Shown: positions 20,989 to 28,918, counted from the first letter of the stretch. The stretch: DNA of 33,889 nt from Gammaproteobacteria bacterium (GCA_026706895.1 JAPOXW010000026.1:1-33889); one strand, 5' to 3'. Numbers and translations are program-made. Notes: generated by a model not told the origin, from the letters alone.

Positions 20989-22079
20989 GCCTCAAGTGTG
21001 GGATCGTCGGGTTGCCCAACGTCGGGAAATCCACGCTGTTCAATGCCCTGACCTGTGCCGAGGCGGCAGCCCAAAATTATCCGTTCTGCACGATCGACCC
21101 GAACCAGGGCGTGGTGCCGGTTCCGGATCATCGGCTTGACCGTTTGGCCGATCTGGCGGGGTCGGCGCGGCGGATCCCGGCCACGGTGGAGTTCGTCGAC
21201 ATCGCCGGGCTGGTCCGGGGCGCTTCGCAAGGCGAGGGGCTCGGCAACCAGTTCCTTGCGCATATTCGCGAGGCGGATGCCATCGCCCAGGTCGTGCGGT
21301 GCTTCAAGGACGACAACATCGTCCATGTAGACGGGGCGATCGACCCGGTCCGGGATTGCGAGACGATCCGGACGGAACTGCTCTTGGCCGACTTGGGGAC
21401 GGTGGAGCGGTCGCTTGAGAAGTGGCGGCGGCAGGCCAAGACCGGCGACAAGGAAGCCCGTGCGGCGCAGACCGTGCTGGAGGCAGTCCGCGAAAATCTA
21501 AACCAAGGCATCCCGGTGCGTGAACAAGGGCTGGGCGAAGCGGAGCGAGACGTGCTGAGCCCGCTTTTCCTGCTGACGGCCAAGCCGTCCCTGTTCATCG
21601 CCAATGTCGACGAGGATGGTCTTTCCGGCGGGAACGACGCCCTGCGTGCACTGGAGGAATACGCGCGCGGGAAAGGGACCGATGTCATCCCGATCTGCGC
21701 TGCCCTGGAATCCGAGATTTCCCGCCTGGATGTGGAAAGCCGGGAGGATTTTCTAGCGGGCCTGGGTTTGTCCGCACCGGGATTGGATCGAGTGATCGAG
21801 GCGGCCTACCGGCTTCTGGGCTGCATGACGTATTTCACGGCGGAACCGAAAGAGGCGAGGGCATGGACCATCCGCCGGGGCGTGCACGCCTCGCAGGCGG
21901 CAGGCGCAATCCATACCGACTTTGAGAAGGGATTCATTTGTGCGGACGTGATCGCCTATGAGGATTACGTCGCCTGCGGCGGGGAGGCGGGCGCCCGGGA
22001 GGCCGGCAAGAGCCGGACGGAAGGCCGGGACTACGAAGTGCGGGAAGCGGACGTCATCCACTTCCGCTTCAACGTGTGA
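20985..22079 (+). CDS. ychF: Redox-regulated ATPase YchF (OBG-family)
   Basis: 364-residue P-loop protein of the Obg family that prefers ATP to GTP and binds ribosomes. Present are the P-loop GLPNVGKS (9-16), switch region with NYPFCTIDPNQGVV, G3 DIAGLVRGASQGEGLGNQFL, the altered G4 NVDE in place of NKxD that explains ATP preference, a coiled-coil insertion, and the C-terminal TGS domain with the YchF-specific end VHFRFNV-like (VIHFRFNV). Standard length. It is the last gene of rplY-pth-ychF and ends eight bases from the convergent higA. Confidence 0.97.
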   Translation: MSLKCGIVGLPNVGKSTLFNALTCAEAAAQNYPFCTIDPNQGVVPVPDHRLDRLADLAGSARRIPATVEFVDIAGLVRGASQGEGLGNQFLAHIREADAIAQVVRCFKDDNIVHVDGAIDPVRDCETIRTELLLADLGTVERSLEKWRRQAKTGDKEARAAQTVLEAVRENLNQGIPVREQGLGEAERDVLSPLFLLTAKPSLFIANVDEDGLSGGNDALRALEEYARGKGTDVIPICAALESEISRLDVESREDFLAGLGLSAPGLDRVIEAAYRLLGCMTYFTAEPKEARAWTIRRGVHASQAAGAIHTDFEKGFICADVIAYEDYVACGGEAGAREAGKSRTEGRDYEVREADVIHFRFNV

Positions 22080-22087
22080 TAGATGAA

Positions 22088-22387
22088 TCAGGGGGCGTGC
22101 GGCCTGCCGTCTTTGGTAGGAAGGTTCTGGATTGATTTCCCTGCCGATTCTTCGGCGACCATCAAGTCGAACTGAGACTGAAGGCTGATCCAGAATTGAG
22201 GGCCGGTGCAGAACCAGTGACCGAGCCTCAATGCAGTGTCGCCAGTGATCGATCGCTTGCCCCTGATGATCTGACTGATGCGGTTGGGTGGCACGTCGAT
22301 TTGACGGGCAAACTCGGTTGGAGTGATCCCGATCTCGGCAAGTTCGTCCTGAAGGATGGCGCCGGGATGAACAGCTCTTGAAAACAT
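22088..22387 (-). CDS. higA: HigA-family antitoxin (module 1)
   Basis: 99-residue Xre-type HTH antitoxin. The start HPGAILQDELAEIGITPTEFARQIDVPPNRISQIIRGKRS (two blocks) is the HigA signature, followed by GDTALRLGHWFCTGPQFWISLQ. It neutralises HigB and represses the operon. The ATG at 22387 has GAGGAGG four bases upstream, a much stronger ribosome site than the toxin has, which favours antitoxin excess. It lies 18 bases after the toxin stop. Confidence 0.92.
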   Translation of the reverse strand: MFSRAVHPGAILQDELAEIGITPTEFARQIDVPPNRISQIIRGKRSITGDTALRLGHWFCTGPQFWISLQSQFDLMVAEESAGKSIQNLPTKDGRPHAP

Positions 22388-22405
22388 GACTCCTCCTCAA
22401 AAGGT

Positions 22406-22690
22406 TCAGTGGCAGTCTTGAATTATCACGTTGCTGGGGCCTGTCTGACCGTCTGGCCACTCGAAACATAGCCGCCACTGCCGGTTGATTCGAATAGAGT
22501 GCCAGCCGAGACGGTTGCCCTTGAGAGCCTCGAGCCGATTGCTGGGTAATGCGCGCAGGCTTTTCAGGGAAAGTGCTGCATTCAGGATCGAAAGCCGTTT
22601 CGAGGCTTGCTCCTCAAACCCGTGAAATGCGGGGACATGAATTCCTTTCGCGAAATTCTCGGTGCTCTTGTCGCAATAGCTCAGGATCAT
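22406..22690 (-). CDS. higB: HigB/RelE-family mRNA interferase toxin (module 1)
   Basis: 94 residues of the HigB (RelE-superfamily) fold, a ribosome-dependent mRNA-cutting toxin. Signature parts are KRLSILNAALSLKSLRALPSNRLEALKGNR and GWHSIRINRQWRLCFEW, ending VIIQDCH where the usual ending is DYH. The ATG at 22690 fits the family start exactly. No ribosome site precedes it, and the -10 box is only two bases upstream, so the transcript is predicted to be leaderless or nearly so. Confidence 0.92.
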   Translation of the reverse strand: MILSYCDKSTENFAKGIHVPAFHGFEEQASKRLSILNAALSLKSLRALPSNRLEALKGNRLGWHSIRINRQWRLCFEWPDGQTGPSNVIIQDCH

Positions 22691-22692
22691 GG

Positions 22693-22721
22693 ATTATAGA
22701 AATAATGATGATGTACGTCAA
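22693..22721 (-). promoter_or_regulatory. Near-consensus sigma-70 promoter of higBA module 1
   Basis: On the minus strand TTGACG (22721-22716), a 17-base spacer and a perfect TATAAT (22698-22693). The box ends two bases before the higB ATG, so the start site should fall at or just inside the start codon. Confidence 0.85.
22709..22720. promoter_or_regulatory. Imperfect palindrome TGATGTACGTCA in the higBA-1 promoter (candidate HigA operator)
   Basis: A 12-base dyad with ten symmetric positions (TGAyGTACrTCA), overlapping the -35 box. HigA proteins autorepress by binding such dyads in their promoters. Confidence 0.45.
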
Positions 22722-22806
22722 GCGTCTTTATTTCTGTCCGGGAGGTTCAATCGCACATTTCCCTGCTTTCGCCTCATGCCCGAGCGCCTTTGGGGTTTCC
22801 GGTGTC

Positions 22807-23103
22807 TTATGCGGCCAAGGTGACCCCGAACTTCCGCACCCTGATTTCCCCTTCCCGCTGCAGCGCGTGCCACAGGTCGTACTGCATCTGCTGCTGTAGC
22901 CAGGTCTCCGGGTTCCCGCCGAATCCCTTGGACAGGCGAATGGCCATTTCCGGGGAAATCCCGAGGCGACCGTTGAGCAGCATGGAAAACGTGTTGCGCG
23001 ACACTCCCAGGCCTTCGGCTGCTTCGGTCACCGTCAATTCCAAGGGATCTAGGCAGACCCGGCGGATGAATTCTCCAGGATGCGGCGGATTGTGCATGAG
23101 CAT
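22807..23103 (-). CDS. higA: HigA-family antitoxin (module 2)
   Basis: 98-residue Xre-type antitoxin: [43 protein letters not shown] (blocks HPGEFI and [14 protein letters not shown] are diagnostic), then [30 protein letters not shown], a typical HigA end. The ATG at 23103 has GGGAGGA ~7 bases upstream; the frame is open further left only as toxin shadow. It differs strongly from the module-1 antitoxin, so the modules were acquired separately rather than duplicated. It lies 14 bases after its toxin. Confidence 0.93.
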   Translation of the reverse strand: MLMHNPPHPGEFIRRVCLDPLELTVTEAAEGLGVSRNTFSMLLNGRLGISPEMAIRLSKGFGGNPETWLQQQMQYDLWHALQREGEIRVRKFGVTLAA

Positions 23104-23117
23104 GTGGTTTCCTCCCC

Positions 23118-23396
23118 CTAGTGGTAGTCCAAACAGTTGACACCGGCGACCCCGCCCTCGGCAAAGCGAAAGACTATTCGCCAATTCCTCCCGGCCGAAA
23201 TCGCCCGGTAGCCCGCATGGTCGCCTCTCAGGGGATGGAGCGCAAAGCCGGGAAGGTTCAGGTCTTCGGGGACCGTTGCCGCATTCAGGCGCGTGAGCGC
23301 ATCCCTGACGGCTTGGCGGTGCTCGGCGGGAATGCGCCTCGGGTCCCCGCGCAGGAAAAACCGCTTGAGTGCCCTGCTCCTGAAATTCCGGACCAT
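23118..23396 (-). CDS. higB: HigB/RelE-family mRNA interferase toxin (module 2)
   Basis: 92 residues of the HigB family: [19 protein letters not shown], then [29 protein letters not shown], and the core [16 protein letters not shown] with the ending VNCLDYH. The toxin comes first in the operon, as is typical of higBA. As with module 1, no ribosome site precedes the ATG (23396) and the -10 box sits three bases upstream, so a leaderless message is predicted. Confidence 0.93.
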   Translation of the reverse strand: MVRNFRSRALKRFFLRGDPRRIPAEHRQAVRDALTRLNAATVPEDLNLPGFALHPLRGDHAGYRAISAGRNWRIVFRFAEGGVAGVNCLDYH

Positions 23397-23399
23397 GGA

Positions 23400-23428
23400 A
23401 ATGTAATGTGTATTATTACTATTGTCAA
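23400..23428 (-). promoter_or_regulatory. Sigma-70 promoter of higBA module 2, with an internal inverted repeat
   Basis: On the minus strand a perfect TTGACA (23428-23423), a 17-base spacer and TACATT (23405-23400), three bases before the higB ATG. GTAATGTGTATTATTAC (23403-23419) has perfect five-base arms (GTAAT/ATTAC) inside the promoter and could be the HigA operator. Confidence 0.7.
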
Positions 23429-23463
23429 CTCCATCGATGTCTTGGGTCTTTGAATCAGGGCCC

Positions 23464-23838
23464 CTATGGGTAGACCAGATAGTAAGGAGTCCTAACGGGG
23501 GAGGGGAAATCCGGATAGTGTTTGATCACGTCCTTGATCGGCAGGATCCGGTGACGTCCGCGCTTGGCGTACTCCACGTACTCCCGGTACCAGCGTTCCC
23601 GTTCGCTCCATCCCCGGAAGTTCCGGGGCACGACGGTTCGGGTGGAACTCGAGCTCGACCGGACAGTTCCGCCCGCCTCGACGATTTGGCGATGACAGGC
23701 CGAGTCGGTCAGTGCCAACTCGGTGCATTTGGCGTAGGTGTGTGGGGTGGAGCCCGGCGTTTGCGCCGAGGCTCCGTCCGTTGCGCTGGCCAGGATTATG
23801 AGAATTGGCAGCAGGTGGGGGTTCGGTTTCATCAGCAT
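23464..23838 (-). CDS. Small exported protein at the end of the pilus operon, function unknown
   Basis: 124 residues with a signal peptide (hydrophobic LLPILIILASA, likely cleavage after ASA at ~25) and a mature part of ~99 residues. Two cysteines (YAKCTELALTDSAC) could form a disulfide. A Ser/Thr-rich stretch (GGTVRSSSSSTRTVV) precedes an aromatic, basic C-terminal half (WSERERWYREYVEYAKRG and YYLVYP). I do not recognise the family. The ATG at 23838 has GAGAGGA upstream; a second ATG is two codons later. It follows the large prepilin-like gene by 12 bases and is the last gene of the operon. A role as a periplasmic or surface accessory of the pilus is inferred from position only. Confidence 0.75.
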   Translation of the reverse strand: MLMKPNPHLLPILIILASATDGASAQTPGSTPHTYAKCTELALTDSACHRQIVEAGGTVRSSSSSTRTVVPRNFRGWSERERWYREYVEYAKRGRHRILPIKDVIKHYPDFPSPVRTPYYLVYP

Positions 23839-23850
23839 TGGAATTTCCTC

Positions 23851-24726
23851 TCAGTATGAGCATTTGACGAAGACGGCGATGGTGGCCGTGTCGGAAGTGG
23901 CGCTTTCCTCGCCTCCGGATCCGGTGATGACCGCCCGCACCCGCCAGGAGTCGGTGAGATCGTCTACCGGCAACTGGATTCCGTGCAGCGCCCGGCCGCT
24001 GGGTGGCGAAACCCGGCTGAGAGCGGTGAAGATGCGCGGCGTCATGCTGTCCGGACAGGTCGGTTTGCGGATCAGATCGCCGGGACTGGCCGCGGTGGCG
24101 AACTGCACGGAATTGAGCAAGGTCTGCCCGGTCTCGGTGGCCACGTCGCGGGCGCCGAACAGGTACTGGTTGCCCAAGTTCCAGGTTGCCGTGGGGCTGG
24201 CGGAGCCGTCCAGCGGCATGAACGCGCCCCCTGTGCCGGGCGGGTCGGCGGGTCGGGGGTAGTGCACGGTCACAACCATGCCGGAGGCTGACGCGCCAGG
24301 GACCTTTTGGACGAGGGCGGCCGCCTGTCCGGCATTCTCCGCGGTGGCCGCGATGGTGAAATGATTGGAGTCGCAGGACAGCACGTACCCGGCCCGGTTT
24401 CCCTCGGAATCGAGATAGGGAGACAGCCGGGATGCGCCCTTCAGCAGGCCTTTCGCGTTCAACTCGTTGTACGCTCCTTCGCACAGCAACATCTCCAGCG
24501 GCCACCCGCCTTCGTTGATGAGGTAATGCTGTGCCGCATTGGCCAGGCGGTAGATTTCTTCCGCTGCCTGCTCGGTGCGGTCGCGTTCGAGATCGTCGAC
24601 AAGACGGCGGGTGGCACTGAGCTGAAGGGTGCCAGCGAGAATCGAGAACAATGCCAGAGTGATGACCAACTCCAGCAGGCTGAAGCCCGACTGGTGCGCA
24701 CAGGGGCTTGAACGGGAGGGCTTCAT
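23851..24726 (-). CDS. Large type IV prepilin-like protein (PilV-like minor pilin/adhesin)
   Basis: 291 residues. A 14-residue leader ends in Gly before FSLLELVITLALFSILAG, the class of N-terminal helix with Glu5 that prepilin peptidase processes. A coiled helix (RRLVDDLERDRTEQAAEEIYRLANAAQHYL) continues it. The ~220-residue globular part has four cysteines (LLCEGA, LSCDSN, PTCPDS, VKCSY), enough for two disulfides, and Gly/Ser/Thr-rich beta sequence at the end. Size and place after the other pilus genes fit PilV, the tip adhesin of R64 thin pili. No shufflon-type inverted repeats or recombinase gene are present. ATGA overlap with the preceding gene. Confidence 0.75.
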   Translation of the reverse strand: MKPSRSSPCAHQSGFSLLELVITLALFSILAGTLQLSATRRLVDDLERDRTEQAAEEIYRLANAAQHYLINEGGWPLEMLLCEGAYNELNAKGLLKGASRLSPYLDSEGNRAGYVLSCDSNHFTIAATAENAGQAAALVQKVPGASASGMVVTVHYPRPADPPGTGGAFMPLDGSASPTATWNLGNQYLFGARDVATETGQTLLNSVQFATAASPGDLIRKPTCPDSMTPRIFTALSRVSPPSGRALHGIQLPVDDLTDSWRVRAVITGSGGEESATSDTATIAVFVKCSY

Positions 24727-25145
24727 TCGGTCCCCTGCCGGATCTGGCGCAGCCGTCGTGCCCGCCAAAGCGGAATGCGGAGTTCCGAGGCTGGAAAGGG
24801 GACTCGCACGGCTTCGGTCTCTCCATCAATCAGAATGCGAGGGTCGGCGCCGTCAAGCGCGACCCGGTAGGTTTGCCCGTCACCCAGCCGGGCCGGAACC
24901 GAGAGGTGAGGCAGGGCGGTTTGCAGGTCGGCGGCGGTGGCGACATCACCGGTGAGCAGGCCGTTCCGGTGTGCGCGGGCGGCCAGCGACGCAATGTACC
25001 GGCTCTCAGTCCACTTCACATGGATTTTTCCCGCATCGATGCGTGCGCCGGCGAACGAGCCGATCAGGCCAATTGCGAGGCCCACTATCGCCAGTGCGGC
25101 CAGCACTTCCGGAAAGGTGAATCCTTGTTGCGTGACGGCCTTCAT
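24723..25145 (-). CDS. Type IV prepilin-like protein (minor pilin)
   Basis: 140 residues. The short leader MKAVTQQG is followed by FTFPEVLAALAIVGLAIGLIG, a standard prepilin helix with Glu5. The mature domain is ~110 residues and has no cysteine. It carries the feature VPFPASELRIPLWRARRLRQIRQ, a basic C-terminal end. It starts within the stop of pilR (ATGA overlap) and overlaps the next prepilin gene by four bases. It is likely a minor pilin that primes assembly, but it could be a major subunit; the sequence does not tell which. Confidence 0.8.
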   Translation of the reverse strand: MKAVTQQGFTFPEVLAALAIVGLAIGLIGSFAGARIDAGKIHVKWTESRYIASLAARAHRNGLLTGDVATAADLQTALPHLSVPARLGDGQTYRVALDGADPRILIDGETEAVRVPFPASELRIPLWRARRLRQIRQGTE

Positions 25146-26287
25146 TGAACGGAGATCGAGTAGATCGGAACCAGGAATCCCTTGACGAGCAGCAACATGA
25201 GGGTCAGGACCACCCCCGAGTAAAACCAGCGGGTCCAACGCACGGTTCGTTCCAGATGCCAACTGATTTCGGTGTGCAGGTTGGTTTGTATGGCCGAGAA
25301 CAAGTGCGGAAGCTGTGCCGTCGGCGCATCCTCAAACCGGTACAGCCCCACCGCCAGGGTACGGCTGAAATAACGCTCGGACAGACTCTGCGAAAGACTG
25401 TGCCCGGTGCGCAGGCGCGTGTACAGGTACTGGCTGGCGCGCTTTCCGAGCAGGGGATGCAGCGAGCGCACCAGGTCGGCGAGATGAACGCCCTTGCGGA
25501 AGGCCGGGGCGAGGACGGCGAGCAGTACGGAGGAACGTTGCCCACGCACCAGGGCATCGATGTCGCGTAGCGGAGGGAGCGTCCGGATGCGGCTCCAGAA
25601 TCGGTATCCGGCGAAGGCGAATATGACGACCACGCCCAGCGTCAGAGGCAGGTAGCGGGTCAGCAGGGCATGCAGGGTCATCAGAATGTCGGTCGCGAGA
25701 GTTGTTTGGATCTCGACACGGCCGGACAGGCGGTCAAGCAGCATCTGGAACAAGAATGGCGTGAGGGCGAACAGGCCGAGTGTGGCCACCGTGTACAGGC
25801 CAGCGCGCAACAGAGGGGCATGGAGCTTCTCCCGGCTTTGCCGTTGGCGATCCAGAAACTCTGCCGCCTGCAGCAACATGTCGGGAACCTGCCCGAGACG
25901 CTCTCCCTCGCGGCACAGGGCAATGGCGAAAGGGTGCACGTTGAGATGCAGCAGGAGTTCGGCGGGAGCCAGGCCGGCCAATCCCGCCGCACTTCGGGAG
26001 TGCCGGTTCCGCAGCAGTGTCGGGAGTTGTGCGACCACCCGGTCCAGTTCCTCGGGTGTCAGACTGCCGCGGCTTAGTTGCATGGACATCTGGGCCAACA
26101 GCAGGCGCTGTTCATTGAGATCGACCCGCCGCAGGCCCAGCCATTCCTTCCAGTGCCGCCGAACCGACAGCACCCGGCGGTGGGCGACCGCCGGGTGCCG
26201 GCGCGCGGAATCCGGGCTGTCCGCATCCACCGCGAGCGGGATGGTGGCGCCCTGCGGCGACAGGCAGCGCACGGCGTAGAGGGTCAC
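25142..26287 (-). CDS. pilR: Type IV pilus inner-membrane platform protein (PilR/GspF family)
   Basis: About 381 residues. Two repeated four-helix GspF-type cytoplasmic domains are seen, the first with LLLAQMSMQLSRGSLTPEELD and CREGERLGQVPDMLLQAAEFLD, the second with LRTGHSLSQSLSERYFSRTLAVGLYRFEDA. Hydrophobic segments lie at ~150-175, ~200-225 and at the C-terminus (WFYSGVVLTLMLLLVKGFLVPIY). This protein links the assembly ATPase to pilin insertion. The start is uncertain: a GTG at 26287, three bases after the pilin stop, is the most upstream codon that makes sense; there is no ribosome site, so re-initiation after the pilin gene is likely. Confidence 0.82.
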   Translation of the reverse strand: MTLYAVRCLSPQGATIPLAVDADSPDSARRHPAVAHRRVLSVRRHWKEWLGLRRVDLNEQRLLLAQMSMQLSRGSLTPEELDRVVAQLPTLLRNRHSRSAAGLAGLAPAELLLHLNVHPFAIALCREGERLGQVPDMLLQAAEFLDRQRQSREKLHAPLLRAGLYTVATLGLFALTPFLFQMLLDRLSGRVEIQTTLATDILMTLHALLTRYLPLTLGVVVIFAFAGYRFWSRIRTLPPLRDIDALVRGQRSSVLLAVLAPAFRKGVHLADLVRSLHPLLGKRASQYLYTRLRTGHSLSQSLSERYFSRTLAVGLYRFEDAPTAQLPHLFSAIQTNLHTEISWHLERTVRWTRWFYSGVVLTLMLLLVKGFLVPIYSISVQ

Positions 26288-26289
26288 GG

Positions 26290-26751
26290 TCAGGGAATCC
26301 GGTAGTTCACCGTCAGCGTGTCGTTGTTGCTGCCATAGGTGGCCGAACTGATGGCCGAACCCGATGCGAGCCCGAGGGCGGTGGCGAGATCGGGACCGAA
26401 GGCGTCCGCATCCTCGGCGCTGGTGAGCACCCAACTCAGGCTGACGGTTCGCGCAGCCGGAGTCCCCAGCGTCCAGGCATCGCCGAACGGTCCGTTGGCG
26501 GAGACGCCGGCATCCGTGATGTCCGTTTTGGTGACGCCGGTCAGGCTGCCGTTGATCGCGCGGTATGAAATCAAGGCGGCAGGGATGTCGTTGAGCAGGG
26601 TGTCCTTGCTGCTGGCCATCGCCAGTTCCGTCTCGGCCGTCCCGAAACTCGTGACGATCGTCGAGACGAGAATGCCGATCAGCGCGATGACGGCCAGGAT
26701 CTCCGGCAAGGTGAATCCGCGTTGGCGGAGGCTTGGGTTCGGATGTTTCAT
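26290..26751 (-). CDS. Type IV prepilin (candidate major pilin, PilS-like)
   Basis: 153 residues. A 12-residue basic leader (KHPNPSLRQRG) precedes FTLPEILAVIALIGILVST, with Glu5. The ~130-residue mature protein has no cysteine, is rich in Ala, Ser, Thr and Gly, and ends in beta-type sequence (NNDTLTVNYRIP). Its place directly between the ATPase and platform genes differs from R64, where the pilin gene follows pilR. Overlaps the ATPase gene by four bases. No separate promoter or strong ribosome site is visible, unusual if it is the main structural subunit. Confidence 0.8.
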   Translation of the reverse strand: MKHPNPSLRQRGFTLPEILAVIALIGILVSTIVTSFGTAETELAMASSKDTLLNDIPAALISYRAINGSLTGVTKTDITDAGVSANGPFGDAWTLGTPAARTVSLSWVLTSAEDADAFGPDLATALGLASGSAISSATYGSNNDTLTVNYRIP

Positions 26752-28451
26752 GATGCGGGGTTCTCCGTGAAAGTAAGTTGAAGGGGAAGGGTGTGCGACT
26801 CGGGAACCTGGACGGGTTCACCGGGGGGTTCGGGCAGGATGCGCAGGCATTCGGCCCAAGTGGTCTGTCCGGCGCGAACCAGGTCCGTGGCATCATCCCA
26901 GAGATTCCGGAATCCCTGAGTGCGGGCGGTGTCGTACAGTTGCGTCAGGCCGGCGCCGTCGGCGATGCCGCCGGCGAGCCGGGGCTCCAGGAACAAGGTC
27001 TCCGCAATGCAAATGCGTCCGCGATAGCCGCTGTACTCGCAACGCTCGCATCCCTCCGGGCGGGCGACCGGCCAGCGTTCACCCGGCGGCAGCCCGAGCA
27101 GCCCGGTGGCTTCCCAACCGGCTTCGTCGTAATTGTGCGTTGCACAGACCGGACAGACTTGGCGGACCAGCCGCTGTGCACTGACAGCGGCCAGGGTGTC
27201 GGCGATCAGGTGGGAGTGGACGCCGAGGTTGCGCAGGCGCTCGATGGCGCCAAGGCTGTTGTTGGTGTGCAGGGTGGAGAGCACCAGGTGACCGGTCAGG
27301 CTCGCCCGGCAGGCGAGCCGCGCCGTCTCCTCGTCCCGGATCTCGCCGATCAGGATGACGTCCGGGTCCGCGCGGAGGAGCGCTCGCAGGCCCGTGGCGT
27401 AACTCATCCCGATGTCGTCGTTGATCTGGATCTGGTCGATGCCCGGGATCTGCACCTCGATGGGGTCCTCCAGCGTCTTGATGGAGACCTGGCTGCGGTT
27501 GCGCCGAAGGATCTCCATCACCAGCGCATAGAAGGTCGTGGTTTTGCCCGCTCCGGTCGGGCCGGTCAGCAGGAACAGGCCGCTGTTCATGGCGACGATC
27601 CGGCGCAATGACTTGATGAAGGCAGGTCCCAAGGCCAATTGATTCAAGGTCTGCACCGAACGCTGGTAGCCGGCCGCGATGCGCAGCGTGAACGAGCCCC
27701 AGACCTTGCGGCCGATGGTGACCGGACACATGTTGACCCGGATGAAGAAGACCCGCCCCCTCAGGGACATCTCCAGGCTGCCGTCCTTCGGCGTGTTGTA
27801 GACCCCATGCTGGTTCCCGGACAAGGTCAGCAGGGTGTTGGAGATCAGCCGGTAGTTGCACCTTTCCGACATCACCATGCGTTCCTCGCGCAGGGTCAGG
27901 AGCAGCCCGTTCCGGCGCATCTTGATTTCCACGGCCTCGTTGTCGCGCGGCACGATGTGAAGATCGCTGGCCTGGTGGTCGATGGCGAGCGTGAGCCATT
28001 CGTGCAGAACCTGTTCCGCCTCCGGAGACAGGGACGGGTCCTGGGCCTTTTCGGAGTGAGCGTCGGGCTGGATCGGGATCAGCCCGGTTTCCCCGCGGTG
28101 CCGATCCAAGGCATCCCTCGGCAGTGCCAGTTGCGGATTTCGGATCAGAGGTTGACAGGCGAACGGATCGGCCACGAACAATCGGCCGTCGGCCCAGGCC
28201 ACGGCACCGTCCGCGGCATAGTCCAGGGGGCCGTGCTGGTTCTCGGAATACACCGGCATTGAGAAGGCCTCCGACAGGGCCAGCGTGACCGATTCCACGT
28301 CGGCGCCGGCCCGCAGCAGGCGGGGGACAATCGCCTCGGGGGTGTTCGGGCAGGCCAGTTGCATGGCATTCGACGGCAGGGCGCCGGAATTGACGAGCGT
28401 CTGACGGACCGCCTCGAAGCGTTGCACGATCCGATCGGACAGAACGTTCAC
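26748..28451 (-). CDS. pilQ: Type IVb pilus assembly ATPase (GspE/PilB superfamily, R64 PilQ-like)
   Basis: 567-residue hexameric ATPase that powers pilus extension. The N-terminal part (~1-140) is family-variable. The core has SDLHIVPRD (~162-170), Walker A GPTGAGKTT (297-305), Asp box TLEDPIE (327-332), Walker B ILIGEIRDEE (366-375), His box with TGHLVLSTLHTN (386-397), and a zinc-type Cys set, CPVC (433-436) and CERC (468-471), which marks extension ATPases rather than retraction ones. Start is a GTG overlapping the pilP stop. The name pilQ follows the R64 scheme; in Pseudomonas PilQ means the secretin. Confidence 0.92.
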   Translation of the reverse strand: MNVLSDRIVQRFEAVRQTLVNSGALPSNAMQLACPNTPEAIVPRLLRAGADVESVTLALSEAFSMPVYSENQHGPLDYAADGAVAWADGRLFVADPFACQPLIRNPQLALPRDALDRHRGETGLIPIQPDAHSEKAQDPSLSPEAEQVLHEWLTLAIDHQASDLHIVPRDNEAVEIKMRRNGLLLTLREERMVMSERCNYRLISNTLLTLSGNQHGVYNTPKDGSLEMSLRGRVFFIRVNMCPVTIGRKVWGSFTLRIAAGYQRSVQTLNQLALGPAFIKSLRRIVAMNSGLFLLTGPTGAGKTTTFYALVMEILRRNRSQVSIKTLEDPIEVQIPGIDQIQINDDIGMSYATGLRALLRADPDVILIGEIRDEETARLACRASLTGHLVLSTLHTNNSLGAIERLRNLGVHSHLIADTLAAVSAQRLVRQVCPVCATHNYDEAGWEATGLLGLPPGERWPVARPEGCERCEYSGYRGRICIAETLFLEPRLAGGIADGAGLTQLYDTARTQGFRNLWDDATDLVRAGQTTWAECLRILPEPPGEPVQVPESHTLPLQLTFTENPAS

Positions 28452-28918
28452 GGCACCGTCTTCTCAAGCGGGATCCGGAGCCGCATTCCATCGGAGCTTT
28501 GGACTTCAAGCGAGTCGACGCCGACCGAATGGATTTGCCAAGGTCCAAGTTGCTGTCCGGCACGAACCTCGACGTACTGGCCGCTGTCGAGACGCAATTG
28601 CGCGCGTCCCTGGTAGACATTGACGAGCCGCGGCAGGTCTAGGGTTCGCGCTGGGATCGGGCCAGGATGGTCCGCTTCTCCGGCTGGCGACGGGATCAAT
28701 TCCGCACCTGGGCAGGGATAGCCGGTCTGCCGGCATTCCTGAAGTTTCTTCGCGATCCGCAACTGGACTTCAAGGAGCGCGTCTGTGGCATGCAGGCGCT
28801 GCAATTCGTGAACATGGGTCTCGGCCTCTTGGAGGATTCGCCGGGAAGTTTCTTCGGCAGGGTCGCCGTCCGCCAGCACCGGGGCGGACAGGACGGCTGC
28901 CAGCAGGGCCGCCCTCAT
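28448..28918 (-). CDS. pilP: PilP-like periplasmic pilus biogenesis protein
   Basis: 156 residues with a signal peptide (LLAAVLSAPVLA, cleavage near residue 16). A helical, coiled segment (EETSRRILQEAETHVHELQRL) is followed by a C-terminal ~60-residue beta domain with LVNVYQGRAQLRLDSGQYVEVRAGQQLGPWQIHSVGVDSLEVQ (read as YQGRAQLRL, then GPWQIHSVGVDSLEV), the pattern of R64-type PilP and of GspC/PilP homology regions. It probably joins the inner-membrane platform to the secretin. Start ATG at 28918 overlaps the upstream stop. Confidence 0.75.
   Translation of the reverse strand: MRAALLAAVLSAPVLADGDPAEETSRRILQEAETHVHELQRLHATDALLEVQLRIAKKLQECRQTGYPCPGAELIPSPAGEADHPGPIPARTLDLPRLVNVYQGRAQLRLDSGQYVEVRAGQQLGPWQIHSVGVDSLEVQSSDGMRLRIPLEKTVP

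Noticed and set aside
23464-24726. Shufflon-type inverted repeats near the PilV-like gene
   Set aside because: No repeated 19-bp-type inverted elements or recombinase gene could be found in or beyond the PilV-like gene.
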